Of a stretch of 64,000 bases of DNA, positions 46,141 through 58,590 are shown piece by piece. Each line of letters starts with the position of its first letter. Position 1 is the stretch's first letter. The notes under the pieces are model-generated. The model worked only from the letters and a program-made list of their open reading frames with translations, did not search any database and was not told where the DNA came from. A program made the position numbers and the translations under genes. Source of the DNA: Odobenus rosmarus divergens (Eukaryota; Chordata; Mammalia; Carnivora; Odobenidae); contig NW_004450566.1 of the NCBI RefSeq assembly GCF_000321225.1, positions 3,385,824-3,449,823 on the forward strand, given 5' to 3'.

Positions 46141-47010
46141 TGATAACAGAAGATACATCACCTTTTCAAATGCATATCAACATTTAAAAAATGGTGAGAG
46201 AGAAAATAGTAATTTTCATGAAATAGAAATACATCATTCTCTCATCACAGAGCAGTAAAACTGGAGATCATCAATAAAACAAAAGGTAATAAAAAACTCA
46301 AAAGTCCTTCCACCAGAATATTAAAGAAAAACTTTTATTCGAAAATCACTTGGGTGAGAAGAGAAATACAAACCTAAAAACTGCAAGCATATAGTTGTAA
46401 TATTCATTCTTTTAAACCTGTAAGAGACAGAGTTGTTTTGAGTCATAGGCAATAATAAAGAGCTCTTTAAGCTATTTTAAAGGGCTAGAGGGGCACCTGG
46501 GTGGCTCAGTCAGTTAAGCCTTCGACTCTGATCATGATCCCAGGGTCCTGGGATGGAGCCCCACATTGGGGTCCCAGCTCAGCAGGGAGTCTGCTTCTCC
46601 CTCTCCCTCCCACCAGAGAGCTGGTGCTCTCTCTCTCTCTCTCTCTCAAATGAATAAATGAAATCTTAAAAAAAAAAAATAAGAAAAATAAAAGGCTAGA
46701 GAAGTCTTAATACCAGGCTCAATAGTAATACTACTCCAAGTCCATGTCACTTTCACATATAAATTTAAATATCCAAAATGAAATATTAAAAGCATAAAAT
46801 ATTTGTGCTTTAGAAATATTAGGGCCATGGAGTATTTAATAAAGGAATGGAAATTTATTTCAATAATATAAAATACATTAATTTAATTAACTGTATTAAT
46901 GGGTAATAGAAGAAAAATCTCATGACCAAGTTAAGAAATACGCCCCAGATACCTTTTATAAAATTCAACACCTATTCCTCAAGAAAGTAAGTAGTAAATA
47001 CACAAAACAA
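46141..47010 (+). mobile_element. Second old L1 ORF2 fragment, split by a SINE
   Basis: Repeats an earlier part of ORF2: tctctcatcacagagcagta, acttgggtgagaagagaaat, then after the SINE ggtaatagaagaaaaatctc and ttttataaaattcaacacct, the last matching the conserved 'cattcaacaaaattcaacacc' phrase. Interrupted at 46491-46689. Confidence 0.55.
46491..46689 (+). mobile_element. tRNA-Lys-derived carnivore SINE
   Basis: Plus-strand copy inside the old L1. Target-site duplication AAAGGGCTAGAG (46479-46490) and AAAAGGCTAGAG (46690-46701), one mismatch. Short (CT)n tract at 46627-46647. Confidence 0.93.
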
Positions 47011-47564
47011 TACGATAGTCATTTCTGTTACTGTTTAAAATATACAGGACACTGAAGCCAATTTGATAAAATTAGGTTCTAATCTATATAAAGAGGAGAC
47101 AAAATTTCCATTTTTAGAGACTGTGATTAAAACCCCAAATCGCACTGTGCTTATTCTTTGAGGATTATCTTCTTGCAACTCTCCCTTAGCAGACAAACTA
47201 TGAAGTATACCTATATGTAATACATGCATGTAAATAGATGTGTGTGTCTTTACGTGTGCACTCTTGTAAATGTATGCTATATATCCATCTACCAATATTC
47301 TAGTGACTTCATTTTCTGGCACACACATACACAAAAGCTGTTCCAGACTTTTATTCTTCAAACTCCGGCTGTCGAATCAGTAATTCTTTGTCTGTTTTGA
47401 TATGTGAATTAGTAACATAAATATGAAAACTAGTATAGAAACTAGTAATATGGGTCCAGAAGTGAAAACTGTGCACAGAGGAATACAGACAATGTCATCT
47501 TCACCCTTCTATCTTTTCAACCCTCTTGCCACCCACTCTTTGTAAGTAATCAATACTGTTAGTA
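47011..47564. other. Unassigned noncoding DNA
   Basis: A 108-codon minus frame (47035-47361) contains no recognisable domain or good start context. No repeat recognised. Confidence 0.45.
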
Positions 47565-48185
47565 TTTGATTTACTTTATTTTTGCAAAGAAAAGAATAAA
47601 TACATTTATATTTTTTGCCACATTTTTATTAAATGAAAAAATGACTCATTATAGATATTCTTTTGTATTTTGCTTCTTTCAGTTAAAAATATATCCTGGA
47701 TATCACTTCCTGTCCATTCATAGAGATCATCATCATTTTTTGTAGCTACATAATGCTTCATCATGCAGAAGTACTGTCTGTTTAATCACTCTCCTATCAA
47801 TGGAGATAGTGTTTTATTTTTTTTCCTTTTTCTGTTTTTAATTACAGCTAATATTGCATGAATAAGTATGCAAATGTGTGTTTTCAAATTGTTGTTTGAT
47901 GTATCTCCAGCCTAAATTCATAGAAGTGAGTTTGCTGGGTCAGAACTTAATGCTAATGTACTTTTGTTAGATGTTGACAAGTTCTTCCCTAGTTTGAAGT
48001 ATAGACGGTACCTGTTTATCCCAATTCATGCTCAGAATATGTTGTCATTTATATTTTTAATTTTTAATAGATATTTTAATTTTTTTAGTAATCTGAGAAA
48101 CTGAAGGTGAAAAATTGAATCATAGTGTAGTTTAATTTACATTTCTCTAATTACACATTATAGTACTAGCTTTTTGTTATTCATT
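47565..48185 (-). mobile_element. Old L1 (L1M group) fragment
   Basis: Antisense phrases aaaaatatatcctggatatc, ctacataatgcttcatcatg, caatggagatagtgttttat and tcatagaagtgagtttgctg followed by ggtcagaac follow an L1M 3' region in order. Confidence 0.6.
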
Positions 48186-48199
48186 TTGTTTTGTAAAAG

Positions 48200-48570
48200 G
48201 CATACCAGCTTCTTTCTTGGACCCCTGCTTTGTTCAGTCAATGAGACTCCAACTAGAATGCTGTAAGAACACTCAAGCTGTCTTTTGGAGAGTCCTCAAG
48301 AACTGAAGTCTCCCATCAATAGCTAATTCTAACTTCCAAACCTGTGGGAGTCACTCACTGCCGAATCAAATCATCCAGCCCCGTTTCAGCCTTGAGATAA
48401 CTTGCAGCCCTGGCTGGTATCTGAATACTACCTCATGAAAGACTCAAGTCAGAAATGCCCAGCCATGTTCTCCTAGTGGTGGTTCCAGGTTCCAGTTTCT
48501 GTTTGTCTGAAACTTTCATTTGTCAGTATCTCTGAAGGCTATTTCCCACAGGAAATAAAATACTATGTTT
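48200..48570 (+). mobile_element. MaLR LTR (MLT1-like)
   Basis: agaatgctgtaagaacactc, gtgggagtcactcactgccg, tttcagccttgagataactt, gcagccctggctggtatctg and atactacctcatgaaagact, then agtcagaaatgcccagcc, match an MLT1-class LTR from its middle towards its 3' end. It separates two minus-strand old L1 pieces and probably inserted into them. Confidence 0.65.
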
Positions 48571-48670
48571 GCAGTTATTTTAGCATTTAAAAGATGGAAA
48601 TACATTATTTCTCTTGTGAATACAATGCTTTGTTACTTGTTCTTTTAAATGTGAATTGCAGGGTTTTTTT

Positions 48671-48690
48671 TTGTTGTTGTTGTTGTTGTT
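48671..48690. repeat. (GTT)n microsatellite
   Basis: Six GTT units after a T-run. Confidence 0.9.
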
Positions 48691-48699
48691 ACTTTTAAG

Positions 48700-49680
48700 T
48701 CTTTTGTTTTCATTTTCTTCTTAAACACTTTCATTATGATGCTAAATGTGGTTGTCTCAGATTCATCCTGTTGGGTTTTTTAGAACTACTAAAATCTTTC
48801 TAAATAATTTCTTTTGCCACTTTTTTTCAGTTTTATCAGCTTTTTATCCACTGTCTCTTCTAATAGACTTTGCCGTATTATTCTGCTCCTTTCCTTCTGG
48901 ATTACATATTTTTATTTATGACCACTATAGTGCTTATTCTGTTTTATGTATTTTCATACTAAATTTGTCTCTTTTCTTCAATTAGCATCTCTTCTACTAA
49001 TCTTTCTGTTCAAATATTGTCTCTTCAGTTGTGTCTAATTTGTTCTTTTTTTAAAAAAAAAAGATTTTATTTATTTATTTTAAAGAGAAAGCACGCGGAG
49101 GGGCAGATAGAAAGGGAGAGGCAGAAGATCTCTAGCAGACTCCTGCTGAGCACCTAGCCTGACATGGGGCTTGATTCCATGGCCCTGAGATCATCACCTG
49201 AGCCAAAACTAAGAGTCAGAGAGACTTAACCACCTGAGCTGCCCAGGAGCCCCTCTAATGTGCTCTTAAGTTCATTTGCTGAATTTATAATTTCATCTAC
49301 TAGATATTTCAGTTTTAGAAGGTCCACTTCAGTTCTTTTGTAAGTTTCAATTTATTGCAAAATTTTGCATCATTTATATTTTTGACCTTGTTATTAACGG
49401 TTAAAGACAGTATTTGAAAATACTGATATCTGGATTGTCTAGGAGACTTTTTCTATTTTTTTGGTGTTTCTCTTGGTCTTATTTTCTGGTATGATTATAA
49501 TTTTGCTTAATGTAGATATTTCATGTGAGATTCTGAATAACGTCATCTTCCTGCCAAAGTGTATGTTTTGGTTCTGGAAATATTTAGAGAAGGGGTAGGT
49601 GATCTGAATCACTCTTGGATTGAGGTGATTCTAAGGAGTTTTTCATTTTTATTTTGATTGGTTGATTTCCATAGTGCTCT
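48700..49680 (-). mobile_element. Old L1 (L1M group) fragment, split by a SINE
   Basis: tgtgtctaatttgttctttt (before the SINE) and, after it, gctcttaagttcatttgctg, tctactagatatttcagttt, actgatatctggattgtcta and gtttctcttggtcttatttt follow a well-known ancient L1 stretch in order. Interrupted at 49048-49253. Confidence 0.6.
49048..49253 (-). mobile_element. tRNA-derived carnivore SINE
   Basis: Minus-strand copy. Target-site duplication TCTAATTTGTTCTT (49034-49047) and TCTAATGTGCTCTT (49254-49267), two mismatches. Confidence 0.9.
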
Positions 49681-50373
49681 TCCTTTAATGTGTCTCCCTT
49701 CAGAGTCTGTCCTAAAGCCCTACTGTTTTTCTAGGGATCCTATGCCTTATATGCACAAGGATCTCCATAATAATCTGCCAAAAGCCCTCTTTGACTTCTG
49801 AGACTCTTACCTTCTACTTTATACTTAATTATCAGCCTTTTTTAATTGCTGCACTCAAATAAAAACACATTGTAGGGAAAATGTACAAAACGTAAGACTC
49901 CATTTGACTTTTTGTTTTCTCTAAGATGTTATAACCTCAATTCATAAATGTCCTAGACACCATCATTTGTCTCTTTAGCTCTGACCACATAAAACCCTTA
50001 TATTTCTTACTCTCTCAGTTACAGCTGAGCTCTTCATATCTTTACCTTTGCCATTTATGATATGGTAAATATCTCTGGGGAAAACTAGCAAAAAAATTGA
50101 GATTCACCTCACTTTGTTCCTCCCTTATCACTGGGATATCAATTCCTAATTCCATTTAAATAAGAATTGGTCCTACAAAATACTCTTATATAGCCAGAAG
50201 TGAAAGTTTTCTTTGCTGCCTTATTTGTAAGATTCACAGCATTAAACTGTACTTATAATTATCTCCTTGATATTGTCAATTTGTATATTAGTTTGTTTTA
50301 TGGGTTTTTTCTAACTTTTAAAAATTATATTTTAATATTGGTGAGGGAGGTCTTAATGTCTGACCTCTTTTAC
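49681..50373. other. Unassigned noncoding DNA
   Basis: Nothing recognised. The plus frame 50200-50472 ends in SINE sequence. Confidence 0.45.
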
Positions 50374-50560
50374 GTTTTTTTTAAGATCTTATTTATTTAT
50401 TTGACAGAGAGAGAGCGAGAGAGGGAACACAAGCAGGGGGAGTGGGAGAGGGAGAGGCAGGCTTTCTGCTGAGCAGGGATGTGGGGCTTGATCCCAGGAC
50501 CCTGGGATCATGACCTGAGCTGAAGGCAGACGTTTAAGGACTGAGCCACCCAGGTGCCCC
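50374..50560 (-). mobile_element. tRNA-Lys-derived carnivore SINE
   Basis: Minus-strand copy with an 8-base deletion in the 'gagcagggagcccgatgtgg' region (gagcagggatgtgg). The target-site duplication is not clear. Confidence 0.92.
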
Positions 50561-52299
50561 TTCTTTCTACATTATTTACCAATACTTCTTTATCAAGATG
50601 TCACTTTTTTTTTTTAAGGATATCACCTTTCAAATCATTCTGGATCAGTGTCATTGTCCATTCCCTTTCATTGTAAACCCAGTTAGTGATTTTCTTTTTT
50701 TTCTGTTGAGGCACATTGAAAAGTTTTATTTTTCTTACTTGTACTTGGATATTTGTGTTGTTGTTTTTGTATTGTTAAAAATTTTTTAGGGATATAATTG
50801 TCCTAAATGCAATGAGATAATCACTATTTTATAAAATAGAAAATATATATATGTATATGTTAGTGTACCTTTTAATGCCCTATCTAGTGATTATGCTGGG
50901 TGTTGATATGCCATTATTTATAAAGATGACTCAATCAGATGGAAGTAGCACTACATGAGTGTCAGGAGTTTTATGGTTCTTACTGACTTTATAGTCTTGT
51001 CCACATTGATATTTCTGAAACTCAATTTATACGCATCTCTGAAATTATTTTAAAGAGAGACATATGATTTTTTAATAGTGACTACATAGTTGAAAATTTG
51101 AGTTCTGCATTAGAACAAACCAGAATTTGTGGGATGCCATTATCTTTATACATAGTTCTTTCTAAATATATAGACTGAAAAAAATATGTAAGAAAGTAAA
51201 AAAATAGCAGTAGAAACTACAAATTTCCCAACCTAAAAACAACAAAATAACTGCAGTTTATCTGCATGATTATTTTCCCAGCCTTCTTAAATAATGAATT
51301 TTGTGGGGATTGTATAAACATCGCTATCTATTCTTTTATAATTGCACAGTGTTGAAGCTTTTGCTTGTCTGCAGATTTGTTCACGGGACTACTTATTCAG
51401 TCTTATTCAACTAGAAGAGAAGTAACTTCCTTTCTGTTAGAATCTAATGGACACCATTTGGCAAGTGTTTTTTTCAACAACCTTTACCTTATTCCTGAAA
51501 GAATCCACATTCTCTAGGCAGATGAAAGATGGTAAATCAACTGTAGTGTTAATCAATAAAAGTAATCAGCCTCTGAAGCAAAACCTATCTATTGTAATAT
51601 GTAACAACTAGCTCTTGGGTGGACTTTAAAACACAGCTTAAAGAGTGAACAGAGTTCTGCTACACTATTTTTTCCACTTTATTCCAAGTGACATTAGAAT
51701 TTTAGATGAGACTAGGGTTTAAACAGATTGTTTGAGAGTATGTGCACTATGAGTATGAAAAGAATATGGAAAAGAACGAAAGAAGCAATGGAAATTGTGA
51801 AAAAATATTCTCTGCAGTGTGATGTAATGAAAGAAAATAAGCTCTAGGGTATGATTCCAAATATGACTTTGCATGTGAAATAAAAATCTATTTTTGTGGC
51901 TTATGTGCCATACAAGGGTTTTATCTAATTTCCAGATCATTTTCTTTTGTGTAATTTCTCATCCTGTAAGCAACTGTCGATTTGGTGATAGAATTCTCTT
52001 TCCATTTGAAAATTTATTTGCTTGAATTATTTGCACTTTATGCTTCATTGACATCAGTCTTCAAATTAATTGGTTGATTACATAATGTACTTAGAAAAAT
52101 TAGAATAAGAGTTTAACATTGAAGCAATTAAATAATTAAAATTAAAGAAATGTTTAAATTAAAGAAATTGTTAAAGAATTTACTAAATAAAATTTAAAAT
52201 AGGTATGTTTTGAGGATGGTTGGAGGAGAAGAAATGAAAATCAGAAATAGGAACGTCTATATTGAACCCATGTAATAAAGAATGAAGGAAAGTTTATTT
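50561..52299. other. Unassigned AT-rich noncoding DNA
   Basis: No repeat or gene recognised. Frames at 50598-50789 (+) and 51719-51940 (-) lack domains. A TA-rich stretch lies at 50838-50866. Confidence 0.45.
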
Positions 52300-52314
52300 A
52301 GGACATACATTATT

Positions 52315-52509
52315 ATTTTTTTAAAGATTTTATTTTTATTTGAGAGAAAGAGAGTGAGACAGAGAGAGAGCCTGAGGCAGGGAAGGGGCAGAGAGACAAG
52401 CAGACTCCCCACTGAGCAAGGAGCCTGATCCAGGGCTTGATCCCAGGACTTGGGGATCATGACCTGAGCCAAAGGCAGATGCTTAACCGACTGAGTCACC
52501 CATGCACCC
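52315..52509 (-). mobile_element. tRNA-derived carnivore SINE
   Basis: Minus-strand copy. Perfect target-site duplication AGGACATACATTATT at 52300-52314 and 52510-52524. Confidence 0.93.
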
Positions 52510-52524
52510 AGGACATACATTATT

Positions 52525-53497
52525 TTTATCAGTTATTTAAAACATTTTATCATTAAAAGAAATATAATTACTTTAACCACTGATGAAGTGAACTTCTCTA
52601 ATGCTAAATACAAAAATTTTAATGGAAAATTATTTATAAACTTTAAAGTCTATGATAAATGATAAGTACATACAATTATCAAAATTTCTAGTGACATTCA
52701 CTTTATAAAAATATCATTAATATACAGAGATTTCTAAACGTTAAATCCTTAATATTACTAAGATAGAATGGAATAATAAAAATAACTGTGACAAAAACAA
52801 CTAATACTATTGTTTATAACAGGTATATATTTTTGACATGCAGTCTCTCTATTGCAAGTCTGTAAGTAGTCTTCTTATATTTGAAAAACAAAACAAAACT
52901 TTAGGGTATATTTAGCACTGTTCTTACATCTGAGCTTTACTTGAAATATCTGTAACCCATAGGGAGCAAGACACGTTTCAGACTAAAAGACTCATATGAG
53001 CAACAGTCAGTTTGGGGAATAGGGAGATGTAAAGTACAAAAACATTTGATGTGATGATCCCTTTATATTACTGGCTGCTGAAACAGTAGGTGGAGAGAAG
53101 CACTGGGAGTAGGAAAATGCTTGGGTAGATCCATGGGGTTGGTTCAGACACATGAAAACCAAGATGTTACTTCTTACCTGTTGGGACCTTGTTACCAGAG
53201 TCATGAAGGACTTAACGCTAGAATTAAGCACTAAACAATATTAGCTCCAAACAGCATGGAAATTGGAGTATCAGGGAAAAATTGTATATTGTGATTTGTC
53301 AGATTAAGACCTAATGATGGCTAAAGTTCAGGGGTATACTGTGGAATTGCTTTTCAGTTATATAATATTCCTCAAGTAAGGATTTTTAGTTACTTATTTT
53401 TGTAATCAAAGGATATATGTAAGATCTGATGATCTGTATGTATAGATAACCATACTCAATGTCTAATGGTTGATAGGTATGCTCTATTCCATCTTCC
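52525..53497. other. Unassigned AT-rich noncoding DNA
   Basis: The minus frame at 53007-53231 (74 codons) has no domain. Nothing else recognised. Confidence 0.45.
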
Positions 53498-53511
53498 CAA
53501 GAGATTCGTTT

Positions 53512-53713
53512 TTTTTTTAAGATTTTATTTGTTTGAGAGAGAGCCAGAAAGAGAGTGTGTGTTTGGGTTGGAGCAGAGGGAGAGAAGCTTCAAGCACACT
53601 CCTCACAGAACAGGGAGTCTGACGTGGGGCTCAATCTCACAACCCCGCAATCATGACCTGAGCTGAAACCAAGAGTCAGTTGCTTAACTGACTGAGCCAC
53701 CCAGGCACCCCAA
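53512..53713 (-). mobile_element. tRNA-derived carnivore SINE, older subtype
   Basis: Minus-strand copy with internal gctcaatctcacaaccccgc. Target-site duplication CAAGAGATTCGTTT (53498-53511) and CAAGAGATTCATTT (53714-53727), one mismatch. Confidence 0.92.
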
Positions 53714-53843
53714 CAAGAGATTCATTTATTGGTGTTTGTCAGTTATATATGATAGCCTCCAGGCTTCTAGAAAAATGGTCTGTAAACATGTCCTCCCAGA
53801 GAGACCAAAGGTCATCAAGAAAGTATTTACAAGTCAGATATTT

Positions 53844-54036
53844 TTTTTTTCCAAAATTTTACTTATTTGACAGAGAGATACACAGCAAGAGAGGGAACAC
53901 AATCAGGGGGAGTGGGAGAGGGAGAAGCAGGCCTCCCACTGAGCAGGGAGCCTGATGCAGGGCTCGATCCCAGGACCCTGGGATCATGACCTGAGCCGAA
54001 GGCAGATGCTTAACGACTGAGACACCCAGGCGCCCC
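53844..54036 (-). mobile_element. tRNA-Lys-derived carnivore SINE
   Basis: Minus-strand copy. Perfect 16-base target-site duplication TACAAGTCAGATATTT at 53828-53843 and 54037-54052. Confidence 0.95.
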
Positions 54037-54143
54037 TACAAGTCAGATATTTAAGTGTTTGTTTAATCATCTTATGGTTCTCAATAACAAGCTCTTTTAA
54101 AGCTCCTTAATATGATATAAAACCTCATTTGAAATAAGGCTAA

Positions 54144-55068
54144 TGGAGTTTAATTCTCCATCTCTACTAAAGTGATTGTAAACTTTCACTTACCAACATC
54201 ACTTCAGCTTCTTCTGGCAATCCCTGAGGTTAAGAAACGAGCCCAGATAATAGTCAAATCACAAATTATTTTCCTTACTACAATTCTCTCTTTTCACACA
54301 TTTAACCATGTAGAATCACTGTGAATCATTCATTTATGTTGGTGAAGAATGGTTTCTAATACCCCGAAACAGGCGGAATCTTTGACCAGTTTTCACTGTC
54401 ACGTTCTATCTGTGCCACCTGGAACCTGTGAGTCAGTAGCTGCTTTCAACATCGAATGGACAATCAGCATCCAAGGTCACAGGGCAATGAGTTTAATTAT
54501 AGGACTTAAGCTTCTGTCATGAGACCAGTAATTTTGTCTTGGTTGTTAAACTCTACAGAAATAACCTGTCTTTTCTGTTCTGGCAAGCGAGTTCGTTATT
54601 TACTGTCTCAACTTACATAACTGACTGACGAACCCTAGGGGTTTCTTCAAAGTCTGTAATACAGGTGTTAACAACCAATGCTTTAAACCTCTGCCTTGAG
54701 TACAAAGTGACTGTAAATGACAATAAATCTCAGTGTGTGTGATAGGACCGATTATAGTGTCAAAGCGCAGTCTTCTAAAGCTGTATCCTATCTGTCATGT
54801 ATTTAAAAATCAAAGCTCTCAAAACTCCAAAGTATAAAATGAAACTTAAGAAAGGTCTAGATTATATAAATCTCCCTGAAACTTGTGAAAATAATTTAGT
54901 TGTTTATTTTTTTTTTTTTTTTTTTTTTTTGCATTAGCAATGCAAGCAGCTTTAAGGGAAAGAGTGAAATTTGCTAAGTGGAGTTTAATTCTCCATCTCT
55001 ACTAAAGGGATTGTAAACACTTAACAATATCACTTCAGCTACTTCTGGCAATCCCCAAGGTTAAGAAA
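54144..55068 (+). repeat. Direct duplication flanking a unique segment
   Basis: A block at 54144-54238 (tggagtttaattctccatct ... caatccctgaggttaagaaa) recurs at 54979-55068 with about six substitutions and one 4-5-base gap. Between the copies lie about 740 bases without a recognisable transposon (balanced composition, several CpGs) and a 24-T run at 54907-54930. The block matches no repeat family I know. It could be a local segmental duplication or a repeated regulatory module. Confidence 0.85.
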
Positions 55069-55070
55069 TT

Positions 55071-55704
55071 CTGTTAGAAATGCCTTCCCAAGCAAATTTC
55101 TAAGCTGAATAGCATGCTATCCATATTCTTTTTGCACAATAGTATTTAATTTCTATACTTTTCATTCTTTCATACATAGCTGGAGTAGCTCCAACATGAG
55201 TTAGATGTAAAAAGGAAGACACACTAGAAAGGAAAACTGGTTGTAGTATTCTTTTTATGTGATTTATAATAATCTATTTTTTATTCAAGCAATTTAAGTA
55301 CAATTAAAATTAAATACATTAAATACATAAAATTAAATACATAAGTACATTAAAAATAAAATTGAACAATTACTAGAAATTGAAATTAAAATTCCTTCTA
55401 AATAACTTTATTTTAATATGTTAACTGTTAATTAAGTGGATTAGAATTAGTATATTCAGCAAATGATGAAGATTGTTTTTAAGACAGTGGATTGACCACT
55501 GTGGCAGGCAGCTTTCTCTTCAGTATCTAAGCAATAAAAGCAATCAGTAGCCCAAATTTCATGAGGCATCTCTGAAAAAAGGCAAGTGGATTGGATAATA
55601 TTGAAGAAGTTAACCAAATTTTTAACATTTATAGGGAGGTATACTGGGGGAGAAAAATGATTGTTTTCACAGACATTCAAAAACTAGAAGTGATATCTTC
55701 CAGA
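55071..55704. other. Unassigned AT-rich noncoding DNA
   Basis: Near-tandem AAATACATT/AAATTAAATACAT units lie at 55309-55346. The minus frame at 55456-55680 has no domain. Confidence 0.5.
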
Positions 55705-56150
55705 AAGATAACTGTTTCCTAAGAATGCTGTAACAAATTACCCTCGTTTGGGAGCATCTAAACTACAGAAATTTATTCTTCTGTAGTTCCGGATGTCCGA
55801 AGTCCACAAACATGATATTGGCAGCTCTGTAGTCCCCGCGAAGTCTCTAGGAGAAAATCTGTTTTTTTCCACTCCCCAGCTTCTTGTGGCTGTCAGCTTT
55901 CCTTGGCCTTCTTTGGCATTCACATCTCTGTCAGATTCTGCCTCTTCACATTCCCTCCTCCTCTGGGTGTCTCTCTTCTCTTCTGTCACTGCCTGTCTCC
56001 TATTGGATTGAGTGCCCACTTGGATAATTTGGAATGCTATCCCCATTTCAAACTTAATTGCATCTTTAAACCTCTTCTTTCCAAATATGATAATATGCAC
56101 AGAGTCCAGGGATTAGGATTTGGATATATCTTTTGGAGGCAAGATTTATT
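55705..56150 (-). mobile_element. Solo LTR, ERVL-MaLR (MST/MLT1-like)
   Basis: Read antisense: gtttcctaagaatgctgtaa, caaattaccctcgtttggga, acagaaatttattcttctgt, ccagcttcttgtggctgtca, ttccttggccttctttggca and ttaggatttggatatatctt are the classic MaLR LTR from its 3' to its 5' end. Four frames on both strands across 55738-56157 are LTR sequence read through. No coding part of the provirus remains. Confidence 0.8.
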
Positions 56151-57854
56151 ATACTAGAATTATTTCTGGTAATACTGTGTTAGGATTATTTATACAAAAT
56201 AATAATCTTTCCCCACTGTTCACATCTCCTCAGCATAAGGATTTAACAGTAGAAAGTTATTCTTTCAGTCGTGAGCAGAAATTTCAGATTTGTGCTTAGG
56301 AGGGGTGAGGACATATGCATAGGTTTTGTTATATCTGCTAGGCATGAGGAGATCAAGATTCTAAATGATCAAACACTAAACATAATTTTCAAAAATAAAC
56401 TCACAGTCATTGGAGGTAAGTTTGACTATACCATTTTCAGCTGTATATCCCATATTTCACCCTGCCACATACACACATACACTACCCTCAGTAATAATTA
56501 ATAAAGGAAAACTGTGTTGTGAATCAGTATCTACAAACAGATTAAAGCATATGAAAAATGCACTCATCTGAGACTTACCAAAATTTAAGAATAGTGAACA
56601 GCATGAGAAAGCAATATAATAAAAGTAACCAAGAAACCAGTTCATACCCAAGAACAAAGATTTAATAGAGAAAAGGACATTAGAAGAAACATTATCAATG
56701 AGCTCAACAAAATGTAAGATGCAATCTCCACCACTAATAATTATAAAACCTCGGTTTAAAAATTGAAAACAGCTCTTGAAAGTTGCCAGGAAACATCAAA
56801 GAGAGCCAGAAATTAAGAGGCTAAGATCTCTGAGAACAGGACACTAAAAAAACCTCCAGATTCATCAATGAAACTATGTTTTAGAAAATCTGATTATTTG
56901 CTGACTCCTGAAAAATATTTAGAATTTGAGAGAAAGTAGTAACCTAGGTCCTGCTGAGTTCTTAGTGAGTTAGGGAGAACATAATTATACACAGTTCAGC
57001 ACTACCATGCTGCCAGGACACGAGACATAATCATGAAGAAAAAAACAATTATAAAAACCATGCATGAACCTAATATTTTATGAACAATAATACACATAGG
57101 GCATTGGGCCAGCCCCTAAAGAGCAAGTGCAGGGAGTGAGAAGCAGACAAAGCAGAAAGCAGCTGTTTTGTGGCTGAAAATTTAATCAGAAAATTCTGCA
57201 ATATTGAGGGTACTGTTTACACACTCTATTGGTTCTTTTCTCTGGAGAATTCTAATACAATATTCAACTCTTCTTAGCCTGGTGTTGGGGGGACAATGTA
57301 CTTTGTCTTTCTGATTTAGCCTGTGTCTTAGGCAAGCATCAAGTCCCTGAGTCTCAGCTCCTATTCCTCTTGGTGCCCTACCCTTCCGTAGATGTGTTTC
57401 TGGGCCCACCGTTCATATTTCCATTCCTCTTCCAGGAGCAAGGTTTTGTTTCTGTGTTTGTGTTTCTGTCCCTTTCCTTTAGATGTAATATGTTTATTTC
57501 AATGTCCAACAGTGATAGTGTTTATTGCTTTTAACCTCCACATATTCAAACTTTTATTCCAGAAGGGATAGAGTGGAGAAAGGAAAAAGTAGAATTTCAT
57601 GCCCTTCTCCCCATACCTGCCATTCTTTCTCTAAGTCTGGAGTGTTAAGGACATCTTCTTATAACTTTATCCAGTAATTTCCATGAGCACCTGATGGGGT
57701 TCAAGGAGAAAATCCTGAAGAGGAAGTAGACTTCCCAGTTTCTGTGGCCCATAAGGGGTTTCCCATTCCTTCAGCAGTGCACTCCTGATATCCACTAATT
57801 CACAGCCTCTGCTAAATAAACTTCCTTGTAGCTAATTGCCCAATAAGCCACTGC
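56151..57854. other. Unassigned noncoding DNA, 1.7 kb
   Basis: At about 57222-57262 the phrase ctattggttcttttctctgg followed by agaattctaatac resembles the 'ggttctgtttctctggagaaccctgactaatac' end of a mammalian LTR or MITE, but no further match was found. Frames at 56271-56501 (+), 56457-56657 and 57182-57409 (-) are not recognised. Confidence 0.4.
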
Positions 57855-57866
57855 CTCTGTCCCATC

Positions 57867-58062
57867 ATTTTTTTTTTAAGAGTTTATTTATTTATTTGAT
57901 AGAGACAGAGATAGAGCAGGAACACGAGCAGGGGGAGTGGGAGAGGGAGAGGCAGGCTTCCCGCCTGGCAGGGAGCCCGATGTGGGGCTCAATCCCAGGA
58001 CCCTGGGATCATGACCTGAGCTGAAGGCAGACGCTTAACGACTGAGCCACCCAGGCGCCCGT
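57867..58062 (-). mobile_element. tRNA-Lys-derived carnivore SINE, young
   Basis: Near-consensus minus-strand copy. Perfect target-site duplication CTCTGTCCCATC at 57855-57866 and 58063-58074. Confidence 0.95.
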
Positions 58063-58074
58063 CTCTGTCCCATC

Positions 58075-58469
58075 TTTCCCTGCAGGCACCTCCTTAGATT
58101 TTGTTCACCTGAAACCTCAGTGCCCAGATAGGTTCAAGGGAAGTTGTGAATTTGTAGTTTAGCCTTTTTTCCCCTGTAAAATCGAAATTCTTTCCAGGTG
58201 TCTCATCTCTGAGCAGATACCAGATGTCAAAAATAGATTTTTTTAAAGAATTATATTATACGTGTTTCTGATCCTCAAACCACTACTTTATGCCAAAACA
58301 ACTTGGAATATTAAGCTTTGTAGGTTATTTATTTATACAGTGGTTTGAGTAAAACTTTATTTTTTTCTCCCCTTCTCTTTTTCCTTCCTTCCTTCCACTT
58401 TTGATGGGATGCAGGTCTTAGTTTTGCAACCAATATAGTTCCAATGTTTTCTTGAGGTCTGATAGAATT
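58075..58469. other. Unassigned noncoding DNA
   Basis: Nothing recognised; a small TTCC-rich stretch at 58382-58396. Confidence 0.5.
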
Positions 58470-58541
58470 TAGATTTTTTTCACTATTTTTTCAGATGTAA
58501 TTGATATAACATTATATTAGTTTCAACTGCACATGATTTGA

Positions 58542-58590
58542 GATATATATATATATATACACACACACTGTGTGTATATATATGCAATAT
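58542..58590. repeat. (TA)n/(CA)n/(TG)n palindromic microsatellite
   Basis: A TA tract runs into CACACACA, then TGTGTGTATATATAT, so the two halves are largely self-complementary. Confidence 0.9.

Noticed and set aside
55738..56157. Overlapping frames of 72-120 codons on both strands
   Set aside because: They lie entirely in a MaLR solo LTR, which has no coding capacity.
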